DNA of 64,000 nt from Rhizobium favelukesii (GTDB lineage: Bacteria; Pseudomonadota; Alphaproteobacteria; Rhizobiales; Rhizobiaceae): the NCBI RefSeq assembly GCF_000577275.2, contig NZ_HG916854.1:310001-374000 (forward strand). Reading direction: 5' to 3'. Both the position numbers and the translations under genes were made by a program. Of this stretch, positions 8,952 through 17,882 are shown piece after piece. The notes beneath the pieces are model-generated. The model made no database searches. It was not told where the DNA came from and saw only the letters and a list, made by a program, of their open reading frames with translations. How positions within the stretch are numbered: the stretch's first letter is position 1; each line of letters begins with the position of its first letter.

Positions 8952-8983
8952 CTTCCGTCCGGTCTCTCCTGTCCGGGCGGAAG
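8952..8983 (+). terminator. Hairpin between urtA and urtB
   Basis: CTTCCGTCCGG and CCGGGCGGAAG form an 11-bp stem with one G-U pair around a 10-nt loop, in the 200-bp urtA-urtB gap. It lacks a T run, so it is better read as an attenuator or mRNA-stabilising hairpin that lets the binding protein be made in excess. Confidence 0.6.
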
Positions 8984-9113
8984 GTCCATCTGCAAAGCGC
9001 TGCGTTGACGCTTCGGACGGCCGAGCGGTCCCTCAATTGCATCGATGACGACTTGAAGACTGATTTCTCCCGATTGCGCCGGAAGGCCAACGATAACCGA
9101 GGCAAGAAAGCCG

Positions 9114-10733
9114 ATGTGTCGCGCCATCAAGATTCTGCTTCTGACGCTCTGCCTGGCAATGCCGGCTTTTGCGACGGTGCTCAAAGCACAGGAAGACATT
9201 CACCCCCTGATCGATGCGCTCGGCGTCGGTGACTTCCCGGAACGCGAAGCGGCCATTAGGGCGCTCGTCGCCTCTGGGGATTCGCACGTCAGCAAGATCT
9301 TGCAGCAGCTCGGCGACGGCCAGCTTTTCGTAAATTCCGAAAGCGGCGGGCCGGTTCTGCTACAGGGCGGTACGGAGGATGAGCCAACCTATTCCGATCC
9401 GATCAGCGGCGAAGCGGTCGCCGACGTCGATCCGGACTACATGTCCAAGGTCAAGATCAACAACTCGCTGCGCGGCGTCATCGGCACGGCGATGAGCCAG
9501 TTGACCCTGCTGAGCCCGGATCGCGGTGAGCGGCTTGCCGCAGCCCAGGGCCTGCTCAGAGACGCCGATCCATCCAATCTCGATCTTTTGAATTCCGCGC
9601 TCGCGGATGAAAAGGACGCCGAGGTCAAGAATACCATGGAAGCGGCTCGCGCCGTGCTGATGTTGAAGAGCGACGTCAGCGCCGAGGACAAGAAGGCCGC
9701 CGTCGATACGATTGCCGACCGCGGAGGGCGCAACGCTCTGACCATCCTGACAACCGCAATTGCAACTGCGCCTGAGGAACTCAAGGTCGAGATTCAAGCC
9801 CACATCAATTCGATCAATCGTAGCCTTGCCCTATGGGACGTCGTTCAAAACATCTGGTATGGCCTGTCGCTCGGCTCGGTGCTCCTGCTTGCTGCGATCG
9901 GTCTTGCCATTACCTTCGGTGTCATGGGCGTGATCAACATGGCGCATGGTGAGATGGTGATGATCGGCGCCTATACGACCTATGTCGTGCAGGAGTACAT
10001 CGCCTCGGCCTTTCCGGGGCTCGCTACGTATTCGCTGGCCTTCGCCGTTCCTGCCGCCTTCGTGTTTACCGGCTTCGTCGGTCTGGTGATCGAGCGCCTC
10101 GTCATCCGCTACCTCTACGGCCGGCCGCTCGAGACGCTCTTGGCGACGTGGGGCGTGTCACTGATCCTGCAGCAGGCCGTTCGTTCGATCTTCGGTCCGA
10201 CGAACCGCGAAGTTCGTAATCCGAGCTGGATGTCCGGCGCATTCGAACTCGCCGGTCTGTCGATCACCTGGAACCGGTTGTGGATCATTGTCTTCTCGAT
10301 GGCCGTCTTCGTGACACTGCTCATGCTGCTGAAGCGTTCCGCCTTCGGTCTTCAGATGCGCGCTGTTACGCAAAACCGTCGCATGGCATCGTCGATGGGC
10401 ATCCGCACCGGCTGGGTCGATGCCTTCACCTTTGCGCTCGGCTCCGGCATTGCCGGCATCGCGGGCGTGGCGCTCTCACAGATCGACAATGTTTCGCCGA
10501 ACCTTGGCCAGAGCTACATCATCGACAGCTTCATGGTCGTGGTCTTCGGCGGTGTCGGCAATCTCTGGGGCACGCTCGTCGGCGCGCTGTCGCTCGGTGT
10601 CGTCAACAAGTTCCTCGAGCCCTTCGCCGGCGCCGTGCTCGGCAAGATCCTGGTGCTGGTCCTCATCATTCTCTTCATCCAGAAGCGTCCGCGTGGGCTC
10701 TTCGCACTCAAAGGAAGGGCGGTGGAAGCATGA
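9114..10733 (+). CDS. urtB: Urea ABC transporter, permease
   Basis: 539 aa. UrtB proteins are longer than LivH because of an N-terminal exported region. Here residues 1-26 look like a signal peptide (IKILLLTLCLAMPAFA), and residues to about 235 form a helical extracytoplasmic domain (REAAIRALVASGDSHVSKIL). The LivH-like membrane part follows, from WYGLSLGSVLLLAAIGLAIT, with GVMGVINMAHGEMVMIGAY and VVFGGVGNLWGTLVGA typical of the family. It overlaps urtC by ATGA (10730-10733). Confidence 0.95.
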   Translation: MCRAIKILLLTLCLAMPAFATVLKAQEDIHPLIDALGVGDFPEREAAIRALVASGDSHVSKILQQLGDGQLFVNSESGGPVLLQGGTEDEPTYSDPISGEAVADVDPDYMSKVKINNSLRGVIGTAMSQLTLLSPDRGERLAAAQGLLRDADPSNLDLLNSALADEKDAEVKNTMEAARAVLMLKSDVSAEDKKAAVDTIADRGGRNALTILTTAIATAPEELKVEIQAHINSINRSLALWDVVQNIWYGLSLGSVLLLAAIGLAITFGVMGVINMAHGEMVMIGAYTTYVVQEYIASAFPGLATYSLAFAVPAAFVFTGFVGLVIERLVIRYLYGRPLETLLATWGVSLILQQAVRSIFGPTNREVRNPSWMSGAFELAGLSITWNRLWIIVFSMAVFVTLLMLLKRSAFGLQMRAVTQNRRMASSMGIRTGWVDAFTFALGSGIAGIAGVALSQIDNVSPNLGQSYIIDSFMVVVFGGVGNLWGTLVGALSLGVVNKFLEPFAGAVLGKILVLVLIILFIQKRPRGLFALKGRAVEA

Positions 10734-11893
10734 TTACGGCCTTCCTTCTCCGGTCTCTCGATCGCAAGATCGTCATCGCACTCGTTCTGCTTCTGGCAGT
10801 CGCCGTCCTGGTGCCCGTGCTGAACCTGATGACGGCGCCGACGAACCCGCTGCACATCCCCACCTACATCATGGCGCTGTTCGGCAAATACCTGACCTAC
10901 GCGCTTTTGGCGCTGGCGCTCGATCTTGTCTGGGGGTTTTGCGGCATCCTTTCGCTCGGCCACGGCGCCTTCTTTGCGCTTGGCGGCTATGCGATGGGCA
11001 TGTACCTGATGCGGCAGATCGGTTCGCGCGGTGTCTATGGCGATCCTGTCCTGCCAGACTTCATGGTGTTCCTGAACTGGAAGGACCTTCCCTGGTTCTG
11101 GTACGGCTTCAACCACTTCTGGTTTGCTGCGATCATGGTGCTCTTGGTCCCCGGGCTGCTTGCCTTCGTTTTCGGCTGGTTCGCCTTCCGCTCGCGTGTT
11201 AACGGCGTCTATCTCTCGATCATCACCCAGGCGATGACCTACGCCCTGCTACTGGCCTTCTTCCGCAACGACATGGGTTTCGGTGGCAACAACGGCATGA
11301 CCGATTTCAAGGAAATCCTCGGCTACAACGTTCAGGCGGACGCAACGCGTGCGGCACTCTTTGCCGCAACGGCAATCTTCCTGTCGCTGTCGCTGATGCT
11401 GGCGTCCGCGATCGTGCGCTCGAAGTTCGGCAAGGTTCTGGTCGGCGTTCGCGATGCGGAAAGCCGCACCCGCTTCCTCGGTTATCGCGTCGAGCATTTC
11501 AAGCTCTTTACTTTTGTCGTCTCGGCGATGATGGCCGGCATTGCAGGTGCCCTTTACGTGCCGCAGGTCGGCATTATCAATCCCGGCGAATTCGCGCCGG
11601 CCAATTCGATCGAAGTCGTCATCTGGACGGCTGTCGGCGGCCGCTCGACGCTGATCGGGCCGATCATCGGCGCCATCCTTGTCAACGGCGGCAAGACGAT
11701 CTTCACGGGTCTCTTCCCAGAGTTCTGGCTGTTTGCGCTTGGTGGCCTGTTTGTCGCAGTGACCGTGTTCCTGCCCAAGGGCATCGTCGGCACGCTGGCG
11801 CAGTATCTGGGCAAGCGCAAACGGCTCCCCGCTGATGCCTCGCCCGCCAAGCAAGAAGACGGCGTTGACGCAAAAATACAAGCCGCGGAGTGA
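10730..11893 (+). CDS. urtC: Urea ABC transporter, second permease
   Basis: 387 aa LivM-type permease. I chose the ATG at 10730, which overlaps the urtB stop (ATGA); the same frame is open far upstream but antisense or shadow to urtB. Membrane helices start with KIVIALVLLLAVAVLVPVLN. SLGHGAFFALGGYAMGMYL and VGVRDAESRTRFLGYRVE are conserved permease blocks, the latter the loop that contacts the ATPases. The C-terminus is charged. The stop overlaps the GTG start of urtD (GTGA). Confidence 0.95.
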   Translation: MITAFLLRSLDRKIVIALVLLLAVAVLVPVLNLMTAPTNPLHIPTYIMALFGKYLTYALLALALDLVWGFCGILSLGHGAFFALGGYAMGMYLMRQIGSRGVYGDPVLPDFMVFLNWKDLPWFWYGFNHFWFAAIMVLLVPGLLAFVFGWFAFRSRVNGVYLSIITQAMTYALLLAFFRNDMGFGGNNGMTDFKEILGYNVQADATRAALFAATAIFLSLSLMLASAIVRSKFGKVLVGVRDAESRTRFLGYRVEHFKLFTFVVSAMMAGIAGALYVPQVGIINPGEFAPANSIEVVIWTAVGGRSTLIGPIIGAILVNGGKTIFTGLFPEFWLFALGGLFVAVTVFLPKGIVGTLAQYLGKRKRLPADASPAKQEDGVDAKIQAAE

Positions 11894-12654
11894 GCGCCAT
11901 GATCCCCGACGTCAAACCCAACAGCGTTCTCTATCTCAACAACGTCTCGGTCTCCTTCGACGGCTTCAAGGCACTGAACGCGCTCTCGATCGTGATCGAA
12001 CCGGGCGAGTTACGCGCGATCATCGGCCCGAACGGTGCCGGCAAGACGACGATGATGGATATTATCACCGGCAAGACGCGCCCCGACGCCGGCGAAGTCT
12101 ATTTCAACGGTCAGACAGACCTCACGAAGCTTGATGAAGCCGACATCGCCCAGCTCGGCATCGGCCGCAAATTCCAGAAGCCGACGGTTTTCGAAAGCCA
12201 CACCGTCTGGGACAATCTCGAGCTGGCGCTGAACCGCAAGCGCGGTGTCTTCCCGACGCTGTTTTATCGGCTGTCTGCCGACGATCGGGCACGCATCGAT
12301 GAAATCTTGGCGACGGTGCGGCTCACACATCGTCGGGACGATCTGGCGGCTAATCTATCGCATGGGCAGAAGCAGTGGCTGGAGATCGGCATGCTGCTGG
12401 CACAGGAGCCGAAGCTACTGCTGGTCGACGAGCCGGTGGCTGGGATGACCGATGCAGAAACATCTGAGACGGCGATCCTTCTCAAGGAAATCGCCAAAAC
12501 CCGCTCCGTGGTTGTCGTCGAGCACGACATGGGCTTCATTCGCGACCTTGGCGTCAAGGTCACGTGTCTTGCGGAAGGCTCGGTGCTGGCCGAGGGATCG
12601 ATCGATTTCGTGAGTTCCGATCCGAAGGTGATCGAAAACTATCTGGGGCGCTGA
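11890..12654 (+). CDS. urtD: Urea ABC transporter, ATP-binding protein (LivG type)
   Basis: 254 aa ABC ATPase. Walker A is GPNGAGKTTMMDIITGKTRP, the signature is LSHGQKQWLEIGMLLAQ, and Walker B is LLLVDEPVAGM. UrtD proteins typically show the LSHGQKQWLEIGML form of the signature seen here. Two starts are possible: GTG 11890, overlapping the urtC stop, and ATG 11899. It is followed 1 bp later by urtE. Confidence 0.95.
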   Translation: MSAMIPDVKPNSVLYLNNVSVSFDGFKALNALSIVIEPGELRAIIGPNGAGKTTMMDIITGKTRPDAGEVYFNGQTDLTKLDEADIAQLGIGRKFQKPTVFESHTVWDNLELALNRKRGVFPTLFYRLSADDRARIDEILATVRLTHRRDDLAANLSHGQKQWLEIGMLLAQEPKLLLVDEPVAGMTDAETSETAILLKEIAKTRSVVVVEHDMGFIRDLGVKVTCLAEGSVLAEGSIDFVSSDPKVIENYLGR

Positions 12655-12655
12655 G

Positions 12656-13351
12656 ATGCTGACAGTCGAGAATGCAAACCTCCATTATGGTGCAGCACAG
12701 GCGCTGCGCGGCATCTCCATCAAGGCGGAGATGGGCAAGATTACGTGTGTGCTGGGGCGGAACGGCGTGGGGAAGAGCTCTCTTCTTCGCGCCGTTGCCG
12801 GCCAGCACCCTCTATCTGCCGGGGCGGTTACCTTCAACGAAGTCAAGCTGAACGGGCTGCCGCCCTACGCCCGTGCCAAACAGGGGATCGGCTACGTGCC
12901 GCAAGGGCGCGAGATATTCCCGCTGCTGACGGTCAAGGAGAACCTGGAGACGGGCTTTGCGCCGCTTTCGCGCCGTGACAAAAATATCCCCGACGACATC
13001 TTCAGCCTGTTTCCGGTGCTGCAATCGATGCTGGGGCGGCGCGGCGGCGACCTGTCGGGCGGGCAGCAGCAGCAACTGGCGATCGGCCGGGCCATGGTGA
13101 CGCGGCCGAAGATCCTGGTTCTCGACGAACCGACGGAAGGTATCCAGCCCTCGATCATCAAGGATATCGGTCGGGCGATCCGCTATCTGCGCGACAGCAC
13201 CGGCATGGCGATCCTGCTGGTCGAGCAGTATCTCGATTTCTGCCGGGAGCTTGCAGACTACGTCTACATCATGGATCGCGGCGAGATCGTTCACCAGGGG
13301 CTGGCCGAAACTCTGGATACGCCCGAGGCGCGTCGCCATCTGACTGTTTGA
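12656..13351 (+). CDS. urtE: Urea ABC transporter, ATP-binding protein (LivF type)
   Basis: 231 aa ABC ATPase. Walker A is GRNGVGKSSLLRAVAGQHPL, the Q-loop region is GYVPQGREIFPLLTVKENLE, the signature is LSGGQQQQLAIGRAMV, and Walker B is ILVLDEPTEGIQPSII. It is the last gene of the operon. No urease or urea-carboxylase genes follow, so the imported urea must be metabolised by enzymes encoded elsewhere. Confidence 0.95.
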   Translation: MLTVENANLHYGAAQALRGISIKAEMGKITCVLGRNGVGKSSLLRAVAGQHPLSAGAVTFNEVKLNGLPPYARAKQGIGYVPQGREIFPLLTVKENLETGFAPLSRRDKNIPDDIFSLFPVLQSMLGRRGGDLSGGQQQQLAIGRAMVTRPKILVLDEPTEGIQPSIIKDIGRAIRYLRDSTGMAILLVEQYLDFCRELADYVYIMDRGEIVHQGLAETLDTPEARRHLTV

Positions 13352-13369
13352 GTTGGTGGCGATCTGAAC

Positions 13370-13609
13370 CTATTTCGGAACCAGGGAAATTCGCTTTCGC
13401 TCGTCAGCGGCGTAGCTTTCTCCCCAACTGGCCATGGCCTGAATGATGGGAGCGAGCGAGCGGCCAAAGGGCGTCAGGGAATATTCAACCTTGGGCAGCA
13501 CTTGCGGATAGACCTTTCTGTACACGACCCCGTCGGCCTCCAATTCGCGCAATTGCGACGTCAGCATTTGCGCCGTCACGTTATAAACGGGCGATGGTAC
13601 AGGCATTTC
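13370..13609 (-). pseudogene. HxlR-type regulator, C-terminal fragment
   Basis: The frame reads VTAQMLTSQLRELEADGVVY, then PKVEYSLTPFGRSLAPIIQA, which is the recognition helix, wing and final helix of HxlR-family winged-helix regulators. The family's N-terminal part (Cys-x-x-Asp, GGKW, first helices) is absent, and upstream codons are Arg-rich shadow sequence. It is therefore a 5'-truncated remnant. It converges on urtE with only a short spacer. Confidence 0.6.
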
Positions 13610-13860
13610 GGCGGTTCGCACGGCGTGTTCCTGATGACGCCGCCGATCGCGCCGCCAGCGACGCATGAAGCAGAACTAGGGCAGGGAGCTGGCGGACGCA
13701 GCCGTTGAAGCAGGCGTTCAACACCTCGTCTTCAGCGGCTTGGAAAACGTTGATGAAATTACAAATGGTCGGAAATTCGCGCCGCACTTCACCGACAAAG
13801 CCAAGATTGAGGACTATAGCCGTTCGGCTTGTGTTGCTGTCCTTGAGCGGTCGCGAAAAG

Positions 13861-13881
13861 GCCCCGCTTGGTTCGCGGGGC
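13861..13881. repeat. GC-rich palindrome, copy 1
   Basis: GCCCCGC-N7-GCGGGGC followed by AAGG. The same palindrome with the same AAGG flank occurs at 14234-14254, on the other side of the small gene at 13942-14187. These look like rhizobial intergenic palindromic elements, or terminator-like hairpins without a T run. Confidence 0.55.
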
Positions 13882-13941
13882 AAGGTGAGGGCTGAGCGTC
13901 ACGTCCCCAAGGCCGTGAACAAAAAACGAAAACGCCGTACG

Positions 13942-14187
13942 CTATGCCATGGTTCCCTTTCGGCTAAGATTGAAACCGCGCGCGGCATCGACAATCTGTT
14001 GCAGCTGCTTCGCGTCGCGCACGCCCTGTTGATAAAGCTCGATGGTGATCGCGGCGATGCGATCCGCCTCCTCGGAGCCAGGCTCTATTCCGAAATCTTC
14101 GCAAGTCGCATCGAAAACTGCGTGACATTTGCGCAGGTCATCAGAATCCAAGGGTTCATCGTGGCGACTGAATTGTTTTCGAGACAT
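13942..14187 (-). CDS. Small conserved-looking protein, 81 aa
   Basis: The product starts MSRKQFSRHDEPLDSDDLRK and continues with a helical segment (EADRIAAITIELYQQGVRDA). I chose the ATG at 14187 because GGAGGA lies 7 nt upstream; the longer open frame upstream is non-coding. The pattern of an acidic start, R-x-A-x-x-I-x-x-LY-x-x-GV and a final AR helix resembles the product at 24930-25145, so they may be paralogues. A GGAAC-N18-TT promoter upstream suggests general-stress control. The function is unknown. Confidence 0.7.
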   Translation of the reverse strand: MSRKQFSRHDEPLDSDDLRKCHAVFDATCEDFGIEPGSEEADRIAAITIELYQQGVRDAKQLQQIVDAARGFNLSRKGTMA

Positions 14188-14233
14188 CACAACATCCTCC
14201 ATGAAGAACATCTCTTTTGCCATCCCTAAAGAG

Positions 14234-14254
14234 GCCCCGCCATGACAGCGGGGC
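14234..14254. repeat. GC-rich palindrome, copy 2
   Basis: GCCCCGC-N7-GCGGGGC then AAGG, the partner of 13861-13881. This copy lies in the leader of the small gene at 13942-14187, between its promoter candidate and its start. Confidence 0.55.
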
Positions 14255-14300
14255 AAGGGTTGGGACATAGGAAAGGTCGAGGCGAAGCCTCTGGTCGCTA

Positions 14301-14325
14301 AATGCGATTGCCGATCTTTGGTTCC
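14301..14325 (-). promoter_or_regulatory. Candidate EcfG/RpoE2-type promoter
   Basis: On the minus strand GGAAC (14325-14321) is followed after 18 bp by TT. This matches the GGAAC-N18/19-TT consensus known for general-stress sigma factors in Ensifer meliloti. It lies 114 bp before the 81-aa small gene. The -10 part (CATTT) is weaker than the usual cGTT. Confidence 0.4.
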
Positions 14326-14372
14326 ACGCAAAGGGCTGCGCGAGGTGCAAGACAAGGCGGCTATTTTAGAGG

Positions 14373-14701
14373 TCAGCTGGCACCTCGGACATTGGCCCGA
14401 TGAAACCGGGTTCCCGACGGGCCGGCGATCTCGTTCTGCCAGGTGACCGGGAGAATGGTTCGAGAGATGACGTTCCAGTCCTCGTTGATCTCGATGGGAA
14501 CCACAGGCTGAATGTTCGGCGTCGCCTTGTCGCCGTCTTCGGGACCGTAGCCGCGGTGGTGGTTGAATTGGAAAGGAACGCTGATTAGCGAGGCGATCGG
14601 ATTTGAGAGCTTCTTGCCAGATCCTCGCTCGACTGGGCATCGGTGCTGGCACCACTGCATCCCAGGGCCAGACTGAGCAAAGCGGAGCGGTATGATGCCA
14701 T
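14373..14701 (-). pseudogene. Outer-membrane transporter-like (neuromedin U/porin family) gene, frameshifted and truncated
   Basis: It starts MASYRSALLSLALGCSGAST, a signal peptide followed by DAQSSEDLARSS. In another frame it continues KKLSNPIASLISVPFQFNHH, then TPNIQPVVPIEINEDWNVIS and RTILPVTWQNE. The second block is the hallmark start of a family of about 270-aa predicted outer-membrane beta-barrel proteins. One missing A in a GGCAAGAAG run (near 14605) breaks the frame, and the text ends after about 95 residues, so most of the barrel is lost. Confidence 0.65.
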
Positions 14702-14814
14702 TGTCAATTTCAGTACCCCTCTCGTCCCAGAGCGAGATCTAGAAGTCAAATGTGACGCCGATGATCGGATGTGGCGAATCAAAGCATACTCGATCGGCAG
14801 CCGAAGCTGGCGGC

Positions 14815-16128
14815 CTAGCGTTTGCAGTTCGGCGTCGGCCTGCCTTCCCCGCAGTTCTTGACCGCCGCTGCGGCCGACTGAGGGCCGCTCGAGCCCGCCG
14901 CGCTGCTGATGTGGCTGGCATAGTTGTCACGCGTGTCCTGATCGACGACTGCTACAGGCGCGGCGAGAACCAGACCGGCGACGTTGCCAGCCGCCGCTGC
15001 GGCGCCCGTAGTTGCTACAAGGATCTGATCGCCAAGTCCGACCCTGCTGTCGGTGAGCGTCTGGCCCTCCGAAATGCGCTGGCCAATGAGCTGGACGATC
15101 TCAGGTGACTCGGCGAACTTGCCGTGGTTCATGCTGTCGCCGGATTTGATCTTGGTGAGGTCGATGACCATGATCTTGTTGTCCTCGAGCTCCTTCTTAT
15201 ACGGGGCCTGCTCCGGATCGATGGCACCCAGCCGGGAGACGTCGCCCCAGACCCGGCGCGAGAAGGCCAGCGCCTTGTCATCACGGGAGACAAACAGCGT
15301 GAACTGCGGATGCTGCTTGCCCATGTCGGCGATCTGCTGGCGGAACACGTCGACGTCGACATCGGGGGCCGCGAGCATGACGTTCTTGAACTTCTCAGGC
15401 AGCCGGCCGTTGCGAATGGCCATCTGGCGCAAGGATTCCAGTGCCAGCCAGTTGCCCATGGAATGCGCAAGGATCGAGACTTCCTTCACCTCGGGGTCTC
15501 TTGCCAGATACTGGAAGAGCGTCTCCAGTGCGTTGCGGGTATAGTTGGTACTTTCCCGATCGTAGCCATAGGCGAGCAGGCTGCCGCGCGAGGGCCAGGT
15601 TACCAGAACGGGTGCGCTATGGACGCCGGAGTCGTGGACGATCTGCGCGAAACGGTAGACGGCATCCTCGAACCGATTGTTGAAACCGTGAATGAACACG
15701 AGCACGCTGCCGTCCGGGGTCTTCCTGACGGTCGCGCTCAGCCATTTTTTTGCCTTGTCGATGTTGAGATCGTCGGCCTTGACGGTGGCGAAGTCGGTGG
15801 CGGGATTGGACGGCAACCTCTTCGGCCAGGCGACCTGTCCTTCCTTGCGAACCTTGCTCGGCGGAATGGATATCGTCATATCGGCAAAGGCAGGAGCCAG
15901 CGCCCGTTCGCCGTTGAACATCTCGCCTGGAACCGTGGACCGGGTGCGGGTCGTCGCGATCAGCATGTCGACCTTCGGCGACTGCGGTGAGGTGTTCGCC
16001 ACGGGGGTCAACACATCCTTCGGATGTCCTCCGCACCCGGGCAATGCTGTAGTCACCGCACATACAAGAAACCAACGAACCCAGCTCGTTCGAGCCGACG
16101 CCCACGCTACGCTACTTCGACTGCCCAC
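14815..16128 (-). CDS. Alpha/beta-hydrolase lipoprotein (DUF900 family)
   Basis: 437 aa. The start has a hydrophobic segment and a lipobox-like VTTALPGCGG, so a lipoprotein is likely. VDMLIATTRTRS and the later FIHGFNNRFEDAVYRFAQI (oxyanion region), then SILAHSMGNWLALESLRQMA with the nucleophile Ser, are diagnostic of DUF900 serine hydrolases. MLAAPDVDVDVF carries the acid region. The C-terminus is Ala-rich (VATTGAAAAAGNVAGLVLAA) and may contact the membrane. The natural substrate of this family is unknown. Confidence 0.85.
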   Translation of the reverse strand: MGSRSSVAWASARTSWVRWFLVCAVTTALPGCGGHPKDVLTPVANTSPQSPKVDMLIATTRTRSTVPGEMFNGERALAPAFADMTISIPPSKVRKEGQVAWPKRLPSNPATDFATVKADDLNIDKAKKWLSATVRKTPDGSVLVFIHGFNNRFEDAVYRFAQIVHDSGVHSAPVLVTWPSRGSLLAYGYDRESTNYTRNALETLFQYLARDPEVKEVSILAHSMGNWLALESLRQMAIRNGRLPEKFKNVMLAAPDVDVDVFRQQIADMGKQHPQFTLFVSRDDKALAFSRRVWGDVSRLGAIDPEQAPYKKELEDNKIMVIDLTKIKSGDSMNHGKFAESPEIVQLIGQRISEGQTLTDSRVGLGDQILVATTGAAAAAGNVAGLVLAAPVAVVDQDTRDNYASHISSAAGSSGPQSAAAAVKNCGEGRPTPNCKR

Positions 16129-16179
16129 AGATCGCCCCCATCAAAAATATCTCGCCGACCGTCCCTCGACTGTCTCCTC

Positions 16180-16392
16180 CTAACAATAATAGACGCCGAC
16201 CGCGCAACGCCGGACCGTTCGGCGCGCCACTCCGGCAACGCTGTACGGCGTCAGCGGTCTGCCGACCCTGGCTTCTGCCGGGGTCACGATACCGTCTGGC
16301 AAGGGGATCGAAAGCTGCTCAGCAACCTCAAGCCCGGAAAATCCGACGGCCGCGGCAATTACAAGAACTCTCACCCGTTGAAACAGGGTCAT
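16180..16392 (-). CDS. Small exported protein, 70 aa, coupled to DUF2092 gene
   Basis: The start codon at 16392 overlaps the stop of the DUF2092 gene (ATGA), indicating co-translation. The product has a signal-like helix (VRVLVIAAAVGFSGLEVAEQ) and ends PYSVAGVARRTVRRCAVGVY. It is not assigned to a named family. The coupling suggests it works with the DUF2092 protein in the periplasm or at the membrane. Confidence 0.7.
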   Translation of the reverse strand: MTLFQRVRVLVIAAAVGFSGLEVAEQLSIPLPDGIVTPAEARVGRPLTPYSVAGVARRTVRRCAVGVYYC

Positions 16393-17195
16393 TGCTTCGC
16401 TCCCTTTGCGAGGTGATCGGGAAGCTCGTCGGTGTCCTTGAGCTTCGACAGATCGACCTTCTGCGCGTTCGAGGTGTTTTTGAACGTGTAGTCTGCCGCC
16501 ATGACATCGGTGCCGGTCTTCCAGTCGCTGATCTGGATGCTGTATTGCGGCCCCTGATCGACCTGTGTCGCGGTGATCACGTAGCGGCACGGGTAGGGGC
16601 GGTCGCCTTGAGCGATCCAGATCTGCCAGTCGACCTCCTTGGCGCGGAAGGCGAGATGATCGCACTCGGCCCCCCCGATCACGCCACTCCCAAGGTCTTT
16701 CACGTTTGTGACGCCGTCCATCAAGGTGCCGTAGACGTCCGGCAGCAGCAGGTCTGCTCCGGGAACCGGCCGGTGCAGCTTCTCCCGCATTGCGTTGATG
16801 AGATCATCGATAGTGCCGGGCACCTCGGCCTGCGCATAGAGGTTGGCGTCTTTGCCAAAAAGGGTCGCCGTCTTGCCGTCAAATGTCATTTCGACATTCG
16901 CAAAGCCGCCGTGGCGGGTGACCCGGAGCTTGTCGGGCCGGCCCATTTCCATCTTGCCGGAACTTGCCAGCAGGATCTTCTGATGCTCGGGGGTAACGAC
17001 CTCGAGATTGGTGTCGTAGGCGAAAGAGATGGCCTTCTGGGAGGCTAGATAGTCGGACATCGCCTTCACCAGCTTCTTGGCGGCGCCTTCGTCGGCATGT
17101 GCCACCGACAAGAATCCGGAAACAATCATGGCGACCAACCCGGCCACGAATGCGGCCGTGAAACTATGCCTGGATCTTGATGATGGTCTGGTCAT
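16389..17195 (-). CDS. DUF2092-family periplasmic protein
   Basis: 268 aa with a signal peptide (SFTAAFVAGLVAMIVSGFLS then VAHADE). ISFAYDTNLEVVTPEHQKIL and RVTRHGGFANVEMTFDGKTA fit the outer-membrane-lipoprotein-carrier-like (LolA-fold) DUF2092 family. Two Cys (GGAECDHLAF and YPCRYVI) could form a disulfide. It is the first gene of a two-gene operon, and 69 bp upstream lies site A of the tandem 10-bp motif (17264-17283). This ties it to the genes at 36-48 kb. Confidence 0.85.
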   Translation of the reverse strand: MTRPSSRSRHSFTAAFVAGLVAMIVSGFLSVAHADEGAAKKLVKAMSDYLASQKAISFAYDTNLEVVTPEHQKILLASSGKMEMGRPDKLRVTRHGGFANVEMTFDGKTATLFGKDANLYAQAEVPGTIDDLINAMREKLHRPVPGADLLLPDVYGTLMDGVTNVKDLGSGVIGGAECDHLAFRAKEVDWQIWIAQGDRPYPCRYVITATQVDQGPQYSIQISDWKTGTDVMAADYTFKNTSNAQKVDLSKLKDTDELPDHLAKGAKQ

Positions 17196-17263
17196 CGACG
17201 GAGGCCCTCCGAGCTGATCGTTGCAATCCGTCGAACTCTACAGTCGGACGGCGGGAAAGGCCC

Positions 17264-17283
17264 GTAACATCTGGTAGCATCTG
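17264..17283 (+). promoter_or_regulatory. Tandem 10-bp motif, site A
   Basis: GTAACATCTG and GTAGCATCTG are in direct tandem, with a single mismatch between units. The site points away from the DUF2092 gene it precedes, as do sites B and C for their genes. Orientation and spacing are the same type as at sites B, D and E. Confidence 0.65.
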
Positions 17284-17309
17284 TTCCGTTACGCTTGGCC
17301 GGGCGCAGG

Positions 17310-17645
17310 TCAACGCGGCACAAGCTCGGTCGGTCCGTGAAGCGGAAGCAGCATTGATGCTCGCACTTCGTCCGACGCCGGCAGGCCCGCCTTTCGGAGG
17401 TCGGCGATCAGTCTAGCTTGATCGGCTGGCTGGAAGTTTCTAGCCGTCAGTTCGGTGACGACATTGGGTACGAAATCCGGCCTCATCGCGTTGAAGAGAG
17501 TAGCCTCTCGGCGCGCTTCCTGCCCCCGTCCGATGGTCGCCAGATTACCCTCGGTATCGCGACAGAGCCAAGGCGTGATGGTCAGCCAGCTCCACGAGCG
17601 CTGTGGCGACTCCTCTTTGCTCCAAGTTGCATGGGAAAAGGCCAC
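17310..17645 (-). pseudogene. Unidentified gene remnant with frameshift
   Basis: One frame reads GVATALVELADHHALALSRY and the next frame carries on as NLATIGRGQEARREATLFNA, FVPNVVTELTARNFQPADQA. The join near 17555 looks like a one-base frameshift in one original protein. Residue composition is coding-like, with regular helices. I do not recognise the family. Confidence 0.35.
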
Positions 17646-17733
17646 CAGCTTCGATCCTAAGGAGTGGCTGCGGATGGTTCTTGTTGCGGCCTCGAGCGCC
17701 GGCTTCGTGCCGGGGCCCGTATTTCATGCAGTT

Positions 17734-17850
17734 TTTATGCATGAAAATTTTCTGCGTTGAAAAACCACTGATATCAATGCCTTACCGAATCGATTTTTGC
17801 AATCAAGAGCCTGTCGTGAGACATGGCTTTTTTATGCGCGTTTTATGCAT
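17734..17850 (+). promoter_or_regulatory. TTTATGCAT boxes upstream of the fic gene
   Basis: TTTATGCAT occurs at 17734-17742 and 17842-17850, and TTTATGCGC at 17831-17839. The last two form an 11-bp-spaced tandem directly before the RBS. The same word in reverse occurs just after the gene. They look like operator sites, possibly for the winged-helix N-terminus of the Fic protein itself (inference). Confidence 0.5.
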
Positions 17851-17882
17851 ATATTGGATGACGTTTAGTGAGAGGTAGTCCT

